A stretch of 64,000 nucleotides of DNA from assembly GCF_019453995.1 (NCBI RefSeq), contig NZ_CP075587.1, positions 930,001 through 994,000 on the forward strand, in the 5' to 3' direction. A program made the position numbers and the translations under genes. Position 1 is the stretch's first letter, and the number at the start of each line of letters is the position of its first letter. The notes under the pieces were generated by a model. The model worked only from the letters and a program-made list of their open reading frames with translations. It did no database searches and was not told the origin of the DNA. This DNA is from Candidatus Rhabdochlamydia oedothoracis (lineage in GTDB: Bacteria > Chlamydiota > Chlamydiia > Chlamydiales > Rhabdochlamydiaceae). Positions 1 to 8,833 of the stretch are shown piece after piece.

Positions 1-41
1 AGGTCCTTAAAGCTTTTAGATAAATTGTGCACAGAAATCAT
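1..41 (-). CDS. MlaF-like ABC transporter ATPase, N-terminus only
   Basis: The minus strand has an ATG at 39-41 followed by 13 codons (M-I-S-V-H-N-L-S-K-S-F-K-D) up to the window edge. This matches the usual opening of an ABC ATPase (hydrophobic strand, then a L-S-K-x-F element). Its ATG overlaps the TGA of the upstream MlaE-like permease gene (ATGA), which is typical of translationally coupled mlaE-mlaF pairs. Walker motifs lie outside the window, so the identity rests on the N-terminus and on context. Confidence 0.6.
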   Translation of the reverse strand, partial: MISVHNLSKSFKD

Positions 42-925
42 AACGAGGTCTCAAAAAGTTCTAAGTGGATTAAATTTAAAACAATAGTCAGAAGAAAATT
101 AACCAATAAAATAGCGCAATAAGTAATAACCACGCTATTAGTTGTATTTTCTCCTACCCCCGCTGCACCACCAGATGTGCGCATTCCCTTAAAACAAGAG
201 ATCGTCATAATCAGAGAGCCAAAAACAAAAGCCTTGGTGATTCCAACCACTAAATCAAAATAGGTCACATGAACAGGAATGGGATCTAAATAAGCCATAG
301 GGGGCATATGAAAATAGTAAATAGAGAGCAAATAGCCACCAAAGATTCCCATAAAGATACTAAAAATGGTCAAAAGGGGCATCATAGAGATTACCGCTAT
401 CCAACGAGGAGCTATCAGATAACGGTTAGGGTTAACAGCCATAGTCTTTAAAGCATCCACTTGTTCTGTAATACACATGGTTCCTAATTCGGCACACATA
501 GCAGCTCCCACTCTTCCTGTAACCATAAAAGAGGTGAGAACAGGTCCTAGCTCTGTTAACATAGCTTTTGATACCATTAACCCCGTAACAGAAGCTAGAC
601 CCTTATCCGATAATTGATAAAAGGATTGCGCCGCTAGTACAAGTCCTGTAGAAAATCCAGTAATTGCTACTACCGGTAAAGAGGCTACCCCAATATCGTA
701 CAGCTGTTTCAAAATCAGCGAAAGATTCGGCGGTCTCTTTAGCGTTGCTTTAATCACCGCTAAAATCAAAAGGACATAGTCGCCAACAGAGGAAAACATT
801 GTCAATTTAGGCAAAAGATTTTGCCATCTAGCATTCATAAAAAGTCTATTCTTGAAGTTCAAGAGGTCGATTTTTGCAAGTTTACCCATGAACTGGACTA
901 TAAGTAAAAGCGGATTTGGGGTCAA
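38..925 (-). CDS. mlaE: MlaE family lipid ABC transporter permease
   Basis: Integral inner-membrane permease of the MlaE/YrbE family, which with an MlaF-type ATPase and an MCE-domain protein moves phospholipids between inner and outer membrane. The protein shows an N-terminal amphipathic stretch and about five hydrophobic segments. It has the family core around residues 110-175 (A-M-L-T-E-L-G-P-V-L, G-R-V-G-A-A-M-C-A-E-L-G, E-Q-V-D-A-L). The open frame starts at a TTG (923-925). An internal ATG at 889 (M-G-K-L-A-K) is an alternative start of about 283 residues, and neither has a strong ribosome site. The stop overlaps the next ATPase gene. Family assignment is firm; substrate is inferred from the family. 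Confidence 0.9.
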   Translation of the reverse strand: MTPNPLLLIVQFMGKLAKIDLLNFKNRLFMNARWQNLLPKLTMFSSVGDYVLLILAVIKATLKRPPNLSLILKQLYDIGVASLPVVAITGFSTGLVLAAQSFYQLSDKGLASVTGLMVSKAMLTELGPVLTSFMVTGRVGAAMCAELGTMCITEQVDALKTMAVNPNRYLIAPRWIAVISMMPLLTIFSIFMGIFGGYLLSIYYFHMPPMAYLDPIPVHVTYFDLVVGITKAFVFGSLIMTISCFKGMRTSGGAAGVGENTTNSVVITYCAILLVNFLLTIVLNLIHLELFETSL

Positions 926-993
926 ATAAAGATACGATTAAAAGCTGCAAGCAAGAATAGATTGCAGCTTAAGAGGATAGAATTTTAAAATGT

Positions 994-1470
994 TTAATTA
1001 TACTGTTGTCTTAGGCGTCTTTGAGCCTCTGTTAATACATCTAGATATTCTTGGATGTGCGAGCGAGAAGATTCTTGTTGTAAGTTAGATAAACGAGTTT
1101 TCAATTTTTCAATTTTATGCTGTATTTGAGTGATCTTACCTTGTGATAGATGACTGTGCACTTTTTGTGACCCATCAGCAATACTAGGCATTGCACTTAC
1201 TAGACCTTTTAAAATTTTTAATGAACCAGAAAGCTCAGCATTATTTGTAGCATGATAATCCAGGAATGTATTAAAAAGTGTTGCTATTGCAATAATAGTA
1301 GTAGTTAAAACTGTTGTATTAGCTTGGGAGTTGTATTCATTAACTATTAGGCCAACTTGTTCATTTAGCGCGTTTACGGTTTTTTCAGAATGTGCATAAT
1401 TTTGTTGTTTATTTTCTAAATCTGCAATCTGTGCGGTATGTGATAAATGATTGATTGTGGATAAACTCAT
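994..1470 (-). CDS. Small hydrophobic/coiled-coil protein, possible T3SS translocator-like (SseD-like position)
   Basis: 158-residue protein with no family I can name. It has an N-terminal coiled-coil-like, Gln/Asn-rich part (about 15-45), a Thr/Ile-rich hydrophobic segment around 52-70 and a C-terminal heptad-rich helix (about 110-155, ending R-R-L-R-Q-Q-Y-N). One or two hydrophobic stretches between coiled coils is the layout of minor type III translocators (SseD, YopD type). It is the last gene of a four-gene same-strand cluster that includes an LcrH/SycD-type chaperone. Position and architecture suggest a secreted substrate of that chaperone; this is inference. Confidence 0.6.
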   Translation of the reverse strand: MSLSTINHLSHTAQIADLENKQQNYAHSEKTVNALNEQVGLIVNEYNSQANTTVLTTTIIAIATLFNTFLDYHATNNAELSGSLKILKGLVSAMPSIADGSQKVHSHLSQGKITQIQHKIEKLKTRLSNLQQESSRSHIQEYLDVLTEAQRRLRQQYN

Positions 1471-1508
1471 AAAATCCTCTATTGTACTTTTTTTAAATAT
1501 AGCTAATG

Positions 1509-2183
1509 CTATGAACTCATGTTCTGTAAAACTCTTGAGAGCTCTTTAATATTATCTGTAAAAATATCTTGGTCTCCAATGCTTTTCACCAGAGATCCCT
1601 GTCGATATTTTTCAGTATCAATGTCTTGTTTTTTTTTGGTTTCTTCTGCTTTGAGAATAGCTAAGTTGGCTTCTCTAATATTTTTCTGTGAATGTATTGT
1701 TGTTTTAATTGTTCCAATTAGAAAAGCATTAAATAGACTTGGCAATGCACTAGGGCAATAGAACAGTGCTATAGGGATTGTAGCTGTAGCTACAGCTGTT
1801 ATTACATGTGCTACCATCCATTGTTTACAGTTGTATTCTTGTTCTTCTGCACTATTTGTTATTTTAAAATGTTCAAAGGAGAGGGTTTTTATTTTATGAA
1901 CACTTTCATCTATATGTTTTTCATTGGAATAGCTTACATTTTGTTTAACGTGCTCAATTACTGAGACGAAATTAGCTAATAAAAAAAGATAAGAGCTATT
2001 AAGAGAAAAAGAGGGGAGTTGAGGATTAAGAGAGGTATTCTCTTCTTTTTTGATACAGGAGCTTAAAGTGTCTATTTGATGAACTTGGGATAATGTTTTA
2101 AATCCTTTGTCCGTTTCTTTTTTTTGTATAGAAAGCGTTGATTGCTTGTCTATAGAAGGCATTTGAGATGAAATAAGAGTCAT
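1509..2183 (-). CDS. Hydrophobic-segment protein next to T3SS chaperone, possible translocator (SseC-like position)
   Basis: 224-residue protein. The N-terminal 60 residues are polar and Ser/Lys/Gln-rich, as in many secreted proteins. A hydrophobic stretch lies around 65-80 (S-Y-L-F-L-L-A-N-F-V-S-V-I) and a longer one around 125-165 (V-A-H-V-I-T-A-V-A-T-A-T-I-P-I-A-L-F), followed by a charged coiled-coil tail. It sits immediately downstream of the LcrH/SycD-like chaperone gene, where T3SS operons place the large translocator (SseC/YopB/CopB). It is much shorter than those proteins, so it is either a reduced translocator or an unrelated chaperone client. Confidence 0.6.
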   Translation of the reverse strand: MTLISSQMPSIDKQSTLSIQKKETDKGFKTLSQVHQIDTLSSCIKKEENTSLNPQLPSFSLNSSYLFLLANFVSVIEHVKQNVSYSNEKHIDESVHKIKTLSFEHFKITNSAEEQEYNCKQWMVAHVITAVATATIPIALFYCPSALPSLFNAFLIGTIKTTIHSQKNIREANLAILKAEETKKKQDIDTEKYRQGSLVKSIGDQDIFTDNIKELSRVLQNMSS

Positions 2184-2615
2184 TTAACTACCATGAATGG
2201 ATTTAAGTAATTGGATTCTATTTAATAAGGAAGCATCTTTACATAATTGTTCTGCTTTATCAAGATTTTGTAAAGCTTGTTTTTTGTTCTCAATAGAGAG
2301 ATAACATTCTGCTGCATGAAAATAACCCAAAGGATCTTTTGGATGCAACGAGCAAACCGCCTTCCATGCCTCAATGGCAGTTTCATATTCTTTTAAAAGC
2401 TGCTTGCAACTTGCAAGTCCATGCCAAAAACAGTCAATCAAAGGGTCTGCTATAACTAAATGAGCGAATACATAAGAGGCTTTCATATATTCCCCAGAAG
2501 AATAAAGAACATGGCCCAATTTATAAGCTTCTTTTTTTTCTTCTATAGGTAAATTTTTAAATCTTTTTAGGTTGATTTTATCGCTTTTTAACAAATCTAT
2601 TTTATGAAAAATCAT
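2184..2615 (-). CDS. LcrH/SycD-family type III secretion chaperone (TPR protein)
   Basis: 143-residue all-helical TPR protein matching the size and layout of class II T3SS chaperones (SycD, LcrH, IpgC, SscA). It has an N-terminal helix followed by three tandem TPRs. Visible TPR signatures are Y-K-L-G-H-V-L-Y-S-S-G-E-Y (about 31-43), F-W-H-G-L-A-S-C-K-Q-L (about 63-73) and G-Y-F-H-A-A-E-C-Y-L-S (about 97-107). These chaperones hold hydrophobic translocators in the cytoplasm until secretion. It is packed between the 210-residue gene upstream and the 224-residue gene downstream (4 nt and 0 nt spacing), so it is probably cotranscribed and cognate to them. Confidence 0.75.
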   Translation of the reverse strand: MIFHKIDLLKSDKINLKRFKNLPIEEKKEAYKLGHVLYSSGEYMKASYVFAHLVIADPLIDCFWHGLASCKQLLKEYETAIEAWKAVCSLHPKDPLGYFHAAECYLSIENKKQALQNLDKAEQLCKDASLLNRIQLLKSIHGS

Positions 2616-2619
2616 AGAT

Positions 2620-3252
2620 TTAAACTTTTCCTAAAATATGTTTCATAAATTGATCGCGTCTTCTTTCCGTTTCATTGCAAGTTTTTAATAATAAAGTTAC
2701 CTCTTCTGTCATTTGATGGGATTCAGAGACCGTCTGGGATAATTTAGTAGAAGTACTTTTTTCTATGTAAATTAACATGTATTTAATTTTAGAGAACTGA
2801 GTAGCATCAAAACTATATACTTGCGGGTCAACATTATTTAGTTTCTCGTCTAAAGATTTTTTCCTATTCTCAAGTTCATATTTATCTTGAGAGGAATTCG
2901 CAAGTAACTGTTGAAGTTGGCTCACTTCTTTAAAGTGATCTCTAATATTCTGAAGCTCAGATTCATTAAATTTATTTTGGTGAAAGTCAGCAATCCATTC
3001 AGGATTATATATAAATAATTGGTTGAGTTGATCTCGTATTTCTTTATTATTAGAGAAATCTACTTTATTTTTTTCGGGTTTTTCACTAAATATAGAGTTA
3101 AGGTTTATTGCAATGTTGAGCACTGCATGTAGTTGATCTACTTCTGTAGATTTTTTTTTAATTCTCTCTTGAACTTGATTTTCTGATTTAGTAATAAGGC
3201 TCATAAGCGCTCTTTCGGGATCTAATTGTAGATTAGAAATAACTTCTGCCAT
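2620..3252 (-). CDS. Helical protein heading a T3SS translocator-like cluster
   Basis: 210-residue, almost entirely charged/helical protein without signal peptide or membrane segment. Two coiled-coil regions are apparent (about 105-140 and 165-200). It is the first gene of the four-gene minus-strand cluster ending at 994; the next gene encodes an LcrH/SycD-like chaperone. In SPI-2-like operons the gene in front of the chaperone encodes the needle-tip or filament protein (SseB), which would fit a soluble helical protein here. No sequence motif proves this, so the role is only suggested by order. Confidence 0.6.
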   Translation of the reverse strand: MAEVISNLQLDPERALMSLITKSENQVQERIKKKSTEVDQLHAVLNIAINLNSIFSEKPEKNKVDFSNNKEIRDQLNQLFIYNPEWIADFHQNKFNESELQNIRDHFKEVSQLQQLLANSSQDKYELENRKKSLDEKLNNVDPQVYSFDATQFSKIKYMLIYIEKSTSTKLSQTVSESHQMTEEVTLLLKTCNETERRRDQFMKHILGKV

Positions 3253-3431
3253 ATTTTCCTCTTGATTCTTGTAATTAAATGCTGAAAATCTTCATAAATT
3301 ATTTTAAATTATAATAATCATAATTTGATATTTAAATCGATTGATTAATAAGAAATAAATTTACTCCTCATCAAGTATAGATAGAGGAAAGATTTTTTAG
3401 AAGATCTTTTATTTTTTTAAAAGCATAGCCT

Positions 3432-6400
3432 CTAATAACTTTTGGTCCATTTGAGCGAAAACTTGCCTTCTTGTTCTTCTTGGGTTTCTGCTTGAAACAC
3501 AAATCCGTAGGGAAGTTCTATTTCCACGATGACATGGCTACTTTTGGTGCTTTGAGAGAGAGTAATCAGGACACCTTTTGTTAGGTATTTGCCGATTTGT
3601 AGAGCAACTTCTTCTGTTGAACCAGAAGAGCTAGAGACGAGGTTCAAACGATCCACTCCAATGGTTTTACGAATCGTATCGAGTATGTCAGGACCTGCGC
3701 TGCTAGATATGGCCATCAAAGCACTAGCGAGTTTACTGGCTTCTGACTGGGAAATATCGCTGATGTCTTTATCAAATAAGACTCGAGATAAGATAGAGCT
3801 AGTTGGGAGTTGAGGGTTGGATTGAAAGGTGAGTTGGGGAGATTGTAATGGGCCTCTTAGTTGCGCGGTGATCACAACATCGGGAAGGGTAAGTTGCCCG
3901 CTTAAGCTTAAATAACTGCTAAATTTAGCTGTGTCATTAAATACGATTTGTCCTTCTGTGAGTTTAAATATTTTTCCTGAGAAAAGGTACTCTCCTTTAA
4001 TCAGTGATAAAGAACCATCGGCGATAAAGTGCGCATTATCTCCTTTGAGCTTTACTTTTCCCTTCCATTCAGAATTGACCCCTTTACCGCGAACAAAAAT
4101 TTTATCGTTTGCTGTTAGATCAAAATCGAATTTTATCGGAAAAAGGGGTTTAGCATCAAAAGTATAGGAAGTAACAGAAGGGGGGATGTGTATAAATTTA
4201 ATCGGTAAAAGTGGCAAATCTGTAGAGAGCTTATCGGGGATTTCAATGCTAGCTTCATCTACATAAAGAGCGCCTGTCGCAAGCCCTCCTAAACGATTTC
4301 CACTTAAAATGACAGATCCAGTAAATATCGAATCAAAAACAGGAAATTTTAAGAGATGTGTATGTCTTAAAGTGGTTTCAAACAGAAAGGGGAAATGTTG
4401 ATGGACGTTTAAGAGGATATTTCCTTTTGCGGTAAGAGTGCCTTCTTCTTGATCATGAGCAGTAAAAGAAGTGAGATGTAGTTTATCATTTTCTGCTACA
4501 AGCTTTGCTTGAATATCTCTTAAAGAGGTTCCTGTATAGTAATTGTCATAACTGCCTGATTGCCACTCTAAATCCCCTTGCAAACGGGGGGAAAGAAGGG
4601 TTTGAGAGAAAAAAAGCCGAGTGGAAATCAGGCCTGTAGCGTAATGAGAGCCTAGTTGTACAAAATCAAAGAGGTTTTCTAATTTTCCTTCCGCAATGAT
4701 CTCAGCTGAAAAAAGAGTATTTTCATCGATTTGTACTCCAAAAGGAAAGAAGCTGTATTCGATAGGGATAAAGCCTGAAAAATCGATCATTTCCGCTTCT
4801 TTTGTGCGCACTTCTACAAAAAATTGTACTCTCTTTTGATGTAAACGCGCTTGCAGGGATCCTTTAGCTAGGATAGGTGTATCTTCATCCTCTTGCAATA
4901 AGCGTGCTGTTTCAATGACTATGTTACAAGCTCCTTCTGCGTTTTCCAAATTAGCATCAACAGAGCTTTGCATGGAAAGATTTCCTCTTAAAGAAAGATT
5001 ACGAGTAATGGGTCGAACAAATTCTAAGGGAAAATGGGCTATATCGCATTTACCTAGCAAGTGGGTTTCACTGATTTCACCAGTTGCATAGAAATCTCCT
5101 TCACCAACCGATAGAGAAAAAGGGGAAAGGGTATAAAGAGAAGGTTGTATTTCTAATTCAAAGGGATAGTGCAATACAAAAGGAATATTGAGCAATTGTC
5201 CTTTTGCAGAAGTGCATTCAAAGGCAAGGAAATTGGGCTCAAATCGATAAGATCCTTGTATTTCGCAGAAAAATTCTCCTTCTATATCACCGGTTGCTTC
5301 TAAACTAAAAGGCCAAACATGATCTTCAGAACGAGTTTTGATTTCTAAAATATCAACGGTGCCTAATGAGGTACGTCCTTGATGTGCAATTAGGTGCATA
5401 TTGCCTTGCATGTTTGCAAAAGGATCATATAGCTGGGCGCTATACAGAAGCTCATTTGCATAGTGATTTTGAAAACGGAAGCGATTTAAAGAACCTGAAA
5501 TAGTGGCTATTTGCGCTTGGTCTATTTGTGATAACGTGCATTCTAATGCGCAACTTCCATCTAAATCATAGGAGGTAAAAAAGGGAAGTCGAGAGAGTTG
5601 ATTCACATTTGCAAAAATAGACCCTTCCAAAATATTTCTAGTTAGATCCCAGCTACAAAAACCTTCCATTTTTGCAGAAGCTCCTGTAAAAATGGCTTTA
5701 TCGATAAAAAGTTCTTGAGAAGGAATATATTCTAAAGATGCTTCTGCTCTAAAAGGCAACTCTTCTATTTGTAGAAAAAGATCTGTATCTGCAAAAAAAA
5801 TTCCTTGGTGTCTTTTTCCTTGAATAGATCCTTTTAAATTAGCTAATTCCACCTTATTAAACGATCCTTCAGGTACTATGTATTTAGCTTGAAAAACACC
5901 AGAATCAAAAGCAGCATGTGCTTGCAAAGATCCTTCCACTGGATATTTACAATAAGAGCTAAATAACGATAAATCCTGAGAGTTCAGATCGAATTTAAAC
6001 CAAGAGGTGTCTACGGTAGGATGCACAATTGCCTCGCCACGGATCTCCATAGGAGGGCTATAGATATGTAGGTTATAAATAGAGAGAGTATCAAATTTAG
6101 GGATAGAAAAAGAACAAGCGCATTTCCAATTCCATTGAAATGGTTCAAAGCATTTTTCTACTGGCGGAGTTTGTGACAAAAGATGCGCTTTTAAAAATCC
6201 TTGAACAGGTAAAGTACTTGGAAGAGTATCATATAAAAGAGAAGCCCAACTCGACCAGAGTCCCTTTAAGGAAATTTCGCTTAAAAGCTCTTGTTCAAAG
6301 ACGGGACTCTGGATTTTTATATATGCATTGATCTGGTTGCGTTTCTTATTACCAGCAAAAGTCAAATGGAGGATTTCTTTGTTGTTTAATTTAGAAAGCA

Positions 6401-6986
6401 CAAATGCATCAAAAAAAAACCTTCGTGTATTTTTAAGCATTCCTTGTGCTTGGATCACTAAATGCAGGGGATATAAAGAGGGACAAAAAAAATCGGAAAC
6501 ATAGGCGTGTTTAACGCGAATAGGTATAGGGAACGAGAACTTGTCTAAAGCTTTACGTACATGTATTCTTGTCTCATCGATAGATAAGCTAGCAGTAGGT
6601 GGGGGAACCCCCTCTATGAAAGTACATTCCACTTGCTCTATATGCAAATAATCAATCACAAGCTGCCCTCTGATAAGAGGAGTAATAGCAAAACGCAACT
6701 TGATTGCTTGTAAATTCCAAGATTCGTAAGATTTGGTAAATAGAGTTGCTTGGTCAACTTGCCAGCTAAAAGGTAATGTTCCGCTTAGGCCTTTTAATCT
6801 GATTTCTAGCCCCATTTCATCTAATAGATGGGTGATTTTTTTTTGAATGATTTCTTGAACCCACTTTGTTTGGATCAATGCAAAAAATAAGCAAACCAAA
6901 AAGATCAATAAAAAAAGCAACCTAATTATCCAATGCAGCGGGGAAAGAAGTAATTTAAGCATAATTTCTCTAAAATGTTTGACCAA
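3432..6986 (-). CDS. tamB: TamB, translocation and assembly module inner-membrane subunit
   Basis: 1184-residue AsmA-like bridge protein. An N-terminal transmembrane anchor (about 10-40, very Leu/Ile-rich) is followed by a long beta-strand-rich body of alternating polar/hydrophobic repeats that forms a periplasmic groove. The C-terminal DUF490/TamB domain is at about 900-1184, with the typical L-S-G-Q-L-T-L-P-D-V and G-K-Y-L-T-K-G-V-L elements. TamB works with TamA in outer-membrane protein insertion and inter-membrane lipid transport. Its start overlaps the 3' end of tamA by 17 nt, so the two are translationally coupled. Length is in the usual range for the family. Confidence 0.9.
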   Translation of the reverse strand: MVKHFREIMLKLLLSPLHWIIRLLFLLIFLVCLFFALIQTKWVQEIIQKKITHLLDEMGLEIRLKGLSGTLPFSWQVDQATLFTKSYESWNLQAIKLRFAITPLIRGQLVIDYLHIEQVECTFIEGVPPPTASLSIDETRIHVRKALDKFSFPIPIRVKHAYVSDFFCPSLYPLHLVIQAQGMLKNTRRFFFDAFVLSKLNNKEILHLTFAGNKKRNQINAYIKIQSPVFEQELLSEISLKGLWSSWASLLYDTLPSTLPVQGFLKAHLLSQTPPVEKCFEPFQWNWKCACSFSIPKFDTLSIYNLHIYSPPMEIRGEAIVHPTVDTSWFKFDLNSQDLSLFSSYCKYPVEGSLQAHAAFDSGVFQAKYIVPEGSFNKVELANLKGSIQGKRHQGIFFADTDLFLQIEELPFRAEASLEYIPSQELFIDKAIFTGASAKMEGFCSWDLTRNILEGSIFANVNQLSRLPFFTSYDLDGSCALECTLSQIDQAQIATISGSLNRFRFQNHYANELLYSAQLYDPFANMQGNMHLIAHQGRTSLGTVDILEIKTRSEDHVWPFSLEATGDIEGEFFCEIQGSYRFEPNFLAFECTSAKGQLLNIPFVLHYPFELEIQPSLYTLSPFSLSVGEGDFYATGEISETHLLGKCDIAHFPLEFVRPITRNLSLRGNLSMQSSVDANLENAEGACNIVIETARLLQEDEDTPILAKGSLQARLHQKRVQFFVEVRTKEAEMIDFSGFIPIEYSFFPFGVQIDENTLFSAEIIAEGKLENLFDFVQLGSHYATGLISTRLFFSQTLLSPRLQGDLEWQSGSYDNYYTGTSLRDIQAKLVAENDKLHLTSFTAHDQEEGTLTAKGNILLNVHQHFPFLFETTLRHTHLLKFPVFDSIFTGSVILSGNRLGGLATGALYVDEASIEIPDKLSTDLPLLPIKFIHIPPSVTSYTFDAKPLFPIKFDFDLTANDKIFVRGKGVNSEWKGKVKLKGDNAHFIADGSLSLIKGEYLFSGKIFKLTEGQIVFNDTAKFSSYLSLSGQLTLPDVVITAQLRGPLQSPQLTFQSNPQLPTSSILSRVLFDKDISDISQSEASKLASALMAISSSAGPDILDTIRKTIGVDRLNLVSSSSGSTEEVALQIGKYLTKGVLITLSQSTKSSHVIVEIELPYGFVFQAETQEEQEGKFSLKWTKSY

Positions 6987-8727
6987 TACTTACTAAGATC
7001 TTATATACAGAATCTATGTGTTTTCGGCGATCTAAAGGAAAAGCCACATCTAAACGAAAGGGGCCTACAAAAGTAAAATAGCGAAATCCAAGTCCAATAG
7101 ATTTAAACCATTTTCCGTGCAAGCTCAAGTGTTCAAAGGTTTGTACATTACCTAAATCTAAAAAGGGGACTAATCCAATGGATTTAGTGATTTGAAAACG
7201 AAGTTCAAAGTTCAAATAAATAGCAGCTCTACCACCGATGGGTTTTCTGTCTTTAAGAGGACTAACAGTGCGGTAGCGGTATCCTCTTAAATCTTCATCT
7301 GTTCCACCCAAAACCCTTTTAGGCACAGGAACCTCAGATAGATTATGGCTTAAGATCGAGCCAACTTTTATTTTTTGTGCAAAAACTACTTTATTTTTTT
7401 TATCTAGTGGCCAATAAGTGCTTTCGCTAATCTGTTGGTACAAATATTTTTCATTTGTGTCTTTCATGTTAAATGTAGGAACTGCAACATATTCTAAGGT
7501 GATTCCTTTTGTGGGATTTAATAAAGAATTAGTTGTAGTATACCTTAAATACAAAAGAAATTCCAATAGCCAAAACTTTCTATTTTCTATGCTTTCTGAT
7601 ACATAAAGCAGTTCTGGACGAATTCCATAAGAAAAGCTTACATGCTCATTAAATTTTCTTTCCATTCTTGCTTGTGCATTATAGGATCTAGAGGAGTAAG
7701 CATATAACGAATCCCGTTCTACTTCTGCTTGTGAGATAAAATCTTGGCCTACTTTATAAAAATCAGGATGCCAGTATTTAGCTATCCCCGTTTGGATCAT
7801 ATGGGTAAGATCTCCTTGCAGGCTTAAACGTCTTCCCATGCGAGCGATGTTGCGATTTTCCCATCCAAAAGTAACGCCAGGGCCAAATACTGTTTGATAG
7901 CTTAATCCCATGTTGATTGTGCGATGTTTCGCTTCGCTTGTATCGATTTGCATAGGAAGCGAACCATCTGCCTCAATTTTTCCTTTGTACCTGACTAATA
8001 CGGAACTAAACAATTCAGAATCAATCAACTTACTTTGTGTTTTTTCCACTAAACGGCTGTCATAGATATCTCCTTCTCTCCAGGCCACTTTATTGCGAAA
8101 AAATCGGGATTTCACACCAGGTGCACCTGTATTATTAAGAGGTCCAAATAGAGCCAATTGCCCCGTTTTAATGTATAAATCAACGGTTACTTCTTTTGTA
8201 CTACCGTCAGCGACAATTTCTCTGCTGCTGATTTCAGCTAGGGGAAATCCATGCTCTGCTAACAATCTAAGGGTTTTTAATTCAGCATTTAACACATCAC
8301 GCGTGTGTATAGGTTTATTCAGTTCAATTCCTAGATGATTTAATCGCATAAAAGCACAAGTGTCTTCTATATCTGTGTCCAAATGAATATCAAAGGTTTT
8401 TAATCGATATCTGGCACCGGGGTAGATAAGTATAGAAACCAAATTACGATCCAGAGAAGAATGAATTTGAATGTCTACTTTTGCTTCATAATATCCATAG
8501 GAATGCATAACATTCAGGATGGAAGGAACATCTTCTTCTGCGCGGTAGCTCAGGGCATGAATGGAATTAGGAGAGCGTCTTTTTTGCGAGCAGAGTTGAG
8601 AAGCGGATTTCACCGCTTTTAAAAGACGAATGTCTTGTATTCCTTCAAATTCCACATTATAACTAATCGCTGCAGAGATAGCTATGGGTAAAAGGCAAAA
8701 AAAAGTAGTTAATTTTTTAAGGAACAT
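6970..8727 (-). CDS. tamA: TamA, Omp85-family outer-membrane assembly protein
   Basis: 585-residue Omp85 protein. It starts with a signal peptide (hydrophobic core L-T-T-F-F-C-L-L-P-I-A-I-S). POTRA-like repeats cover about residues 22-255, and a C-terminal 16-strand-type beta barrel (about 270-585) contains the conserved L-R-G-Y-R-Y motif (V-L-G-G-T-D-E-D-L-R-G-Y-R-Y) and ends in an aromatic F, as outer-membrane barrels do. Size and three-POTRA plan match TamA rather than BamA. It is the first gene of the tamA-tamB pair and divergent from hemL. Confidence 0.88.
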   Translation of the reverse strand: MFLKKLTTFFCLLPIAISAAISYNVEFEGIQDIRLLKAVKSASQLCSQKRRSPNSIHALSYRAEEDVPSILNVMHSYGYYEAKVDIQIHSSLDRNLVSILIYPGARYRLKTFDIHLDTDIEDTCAFMRLNHLGIELNKPIHTRDVLNAELKTLRLLAEHGFPLAEISSREIVADGSTKEVTVDLYIKTGQLALFGPLNNTGAPGVKSRFFRNKVAWREGDIYDSRLVEKTQSKLIDSELFSSVLVRYKGKIEADGSLPMQIDTSEAKHRTINMGLSYQTVFGPGVTFGWENRNIARMGRRLSLQGDLTHMIQTGIAKYWHPDFYKVGQDFISQAEVERDSLYAYSSRSYNAQARMERKFNEHVSFSYGIRPELLYVSESIENRKFWLLEFLLYLRYTTTNSLLNPTKGITLEYVAVPTFNMKDTNEKYLYQQISESTYWPLDKKNKVVFAQKIKVGSILSHNLSEVPVPKRVLGGTDEDLRGYRYRTVSPLKDRKPIGGRAAIYLNFELRFQITKSIGLVPFLDLGNVQTFEHLSLHGKWFKSIGLGFRYFTFVGPFRLDVAFPLDRRKHIDSVYKILVSIGQTF

Positions 8728-8833
8728 ATTTTAAATTAGCTTAAGCTATGATTTTTCAGGTTAGAGATCGATCTATTTCCGTTGCAACTTTTTAAGCAAA
8801 GAATCCCAAAAAATTTAATAAAAAAGGACTTTT

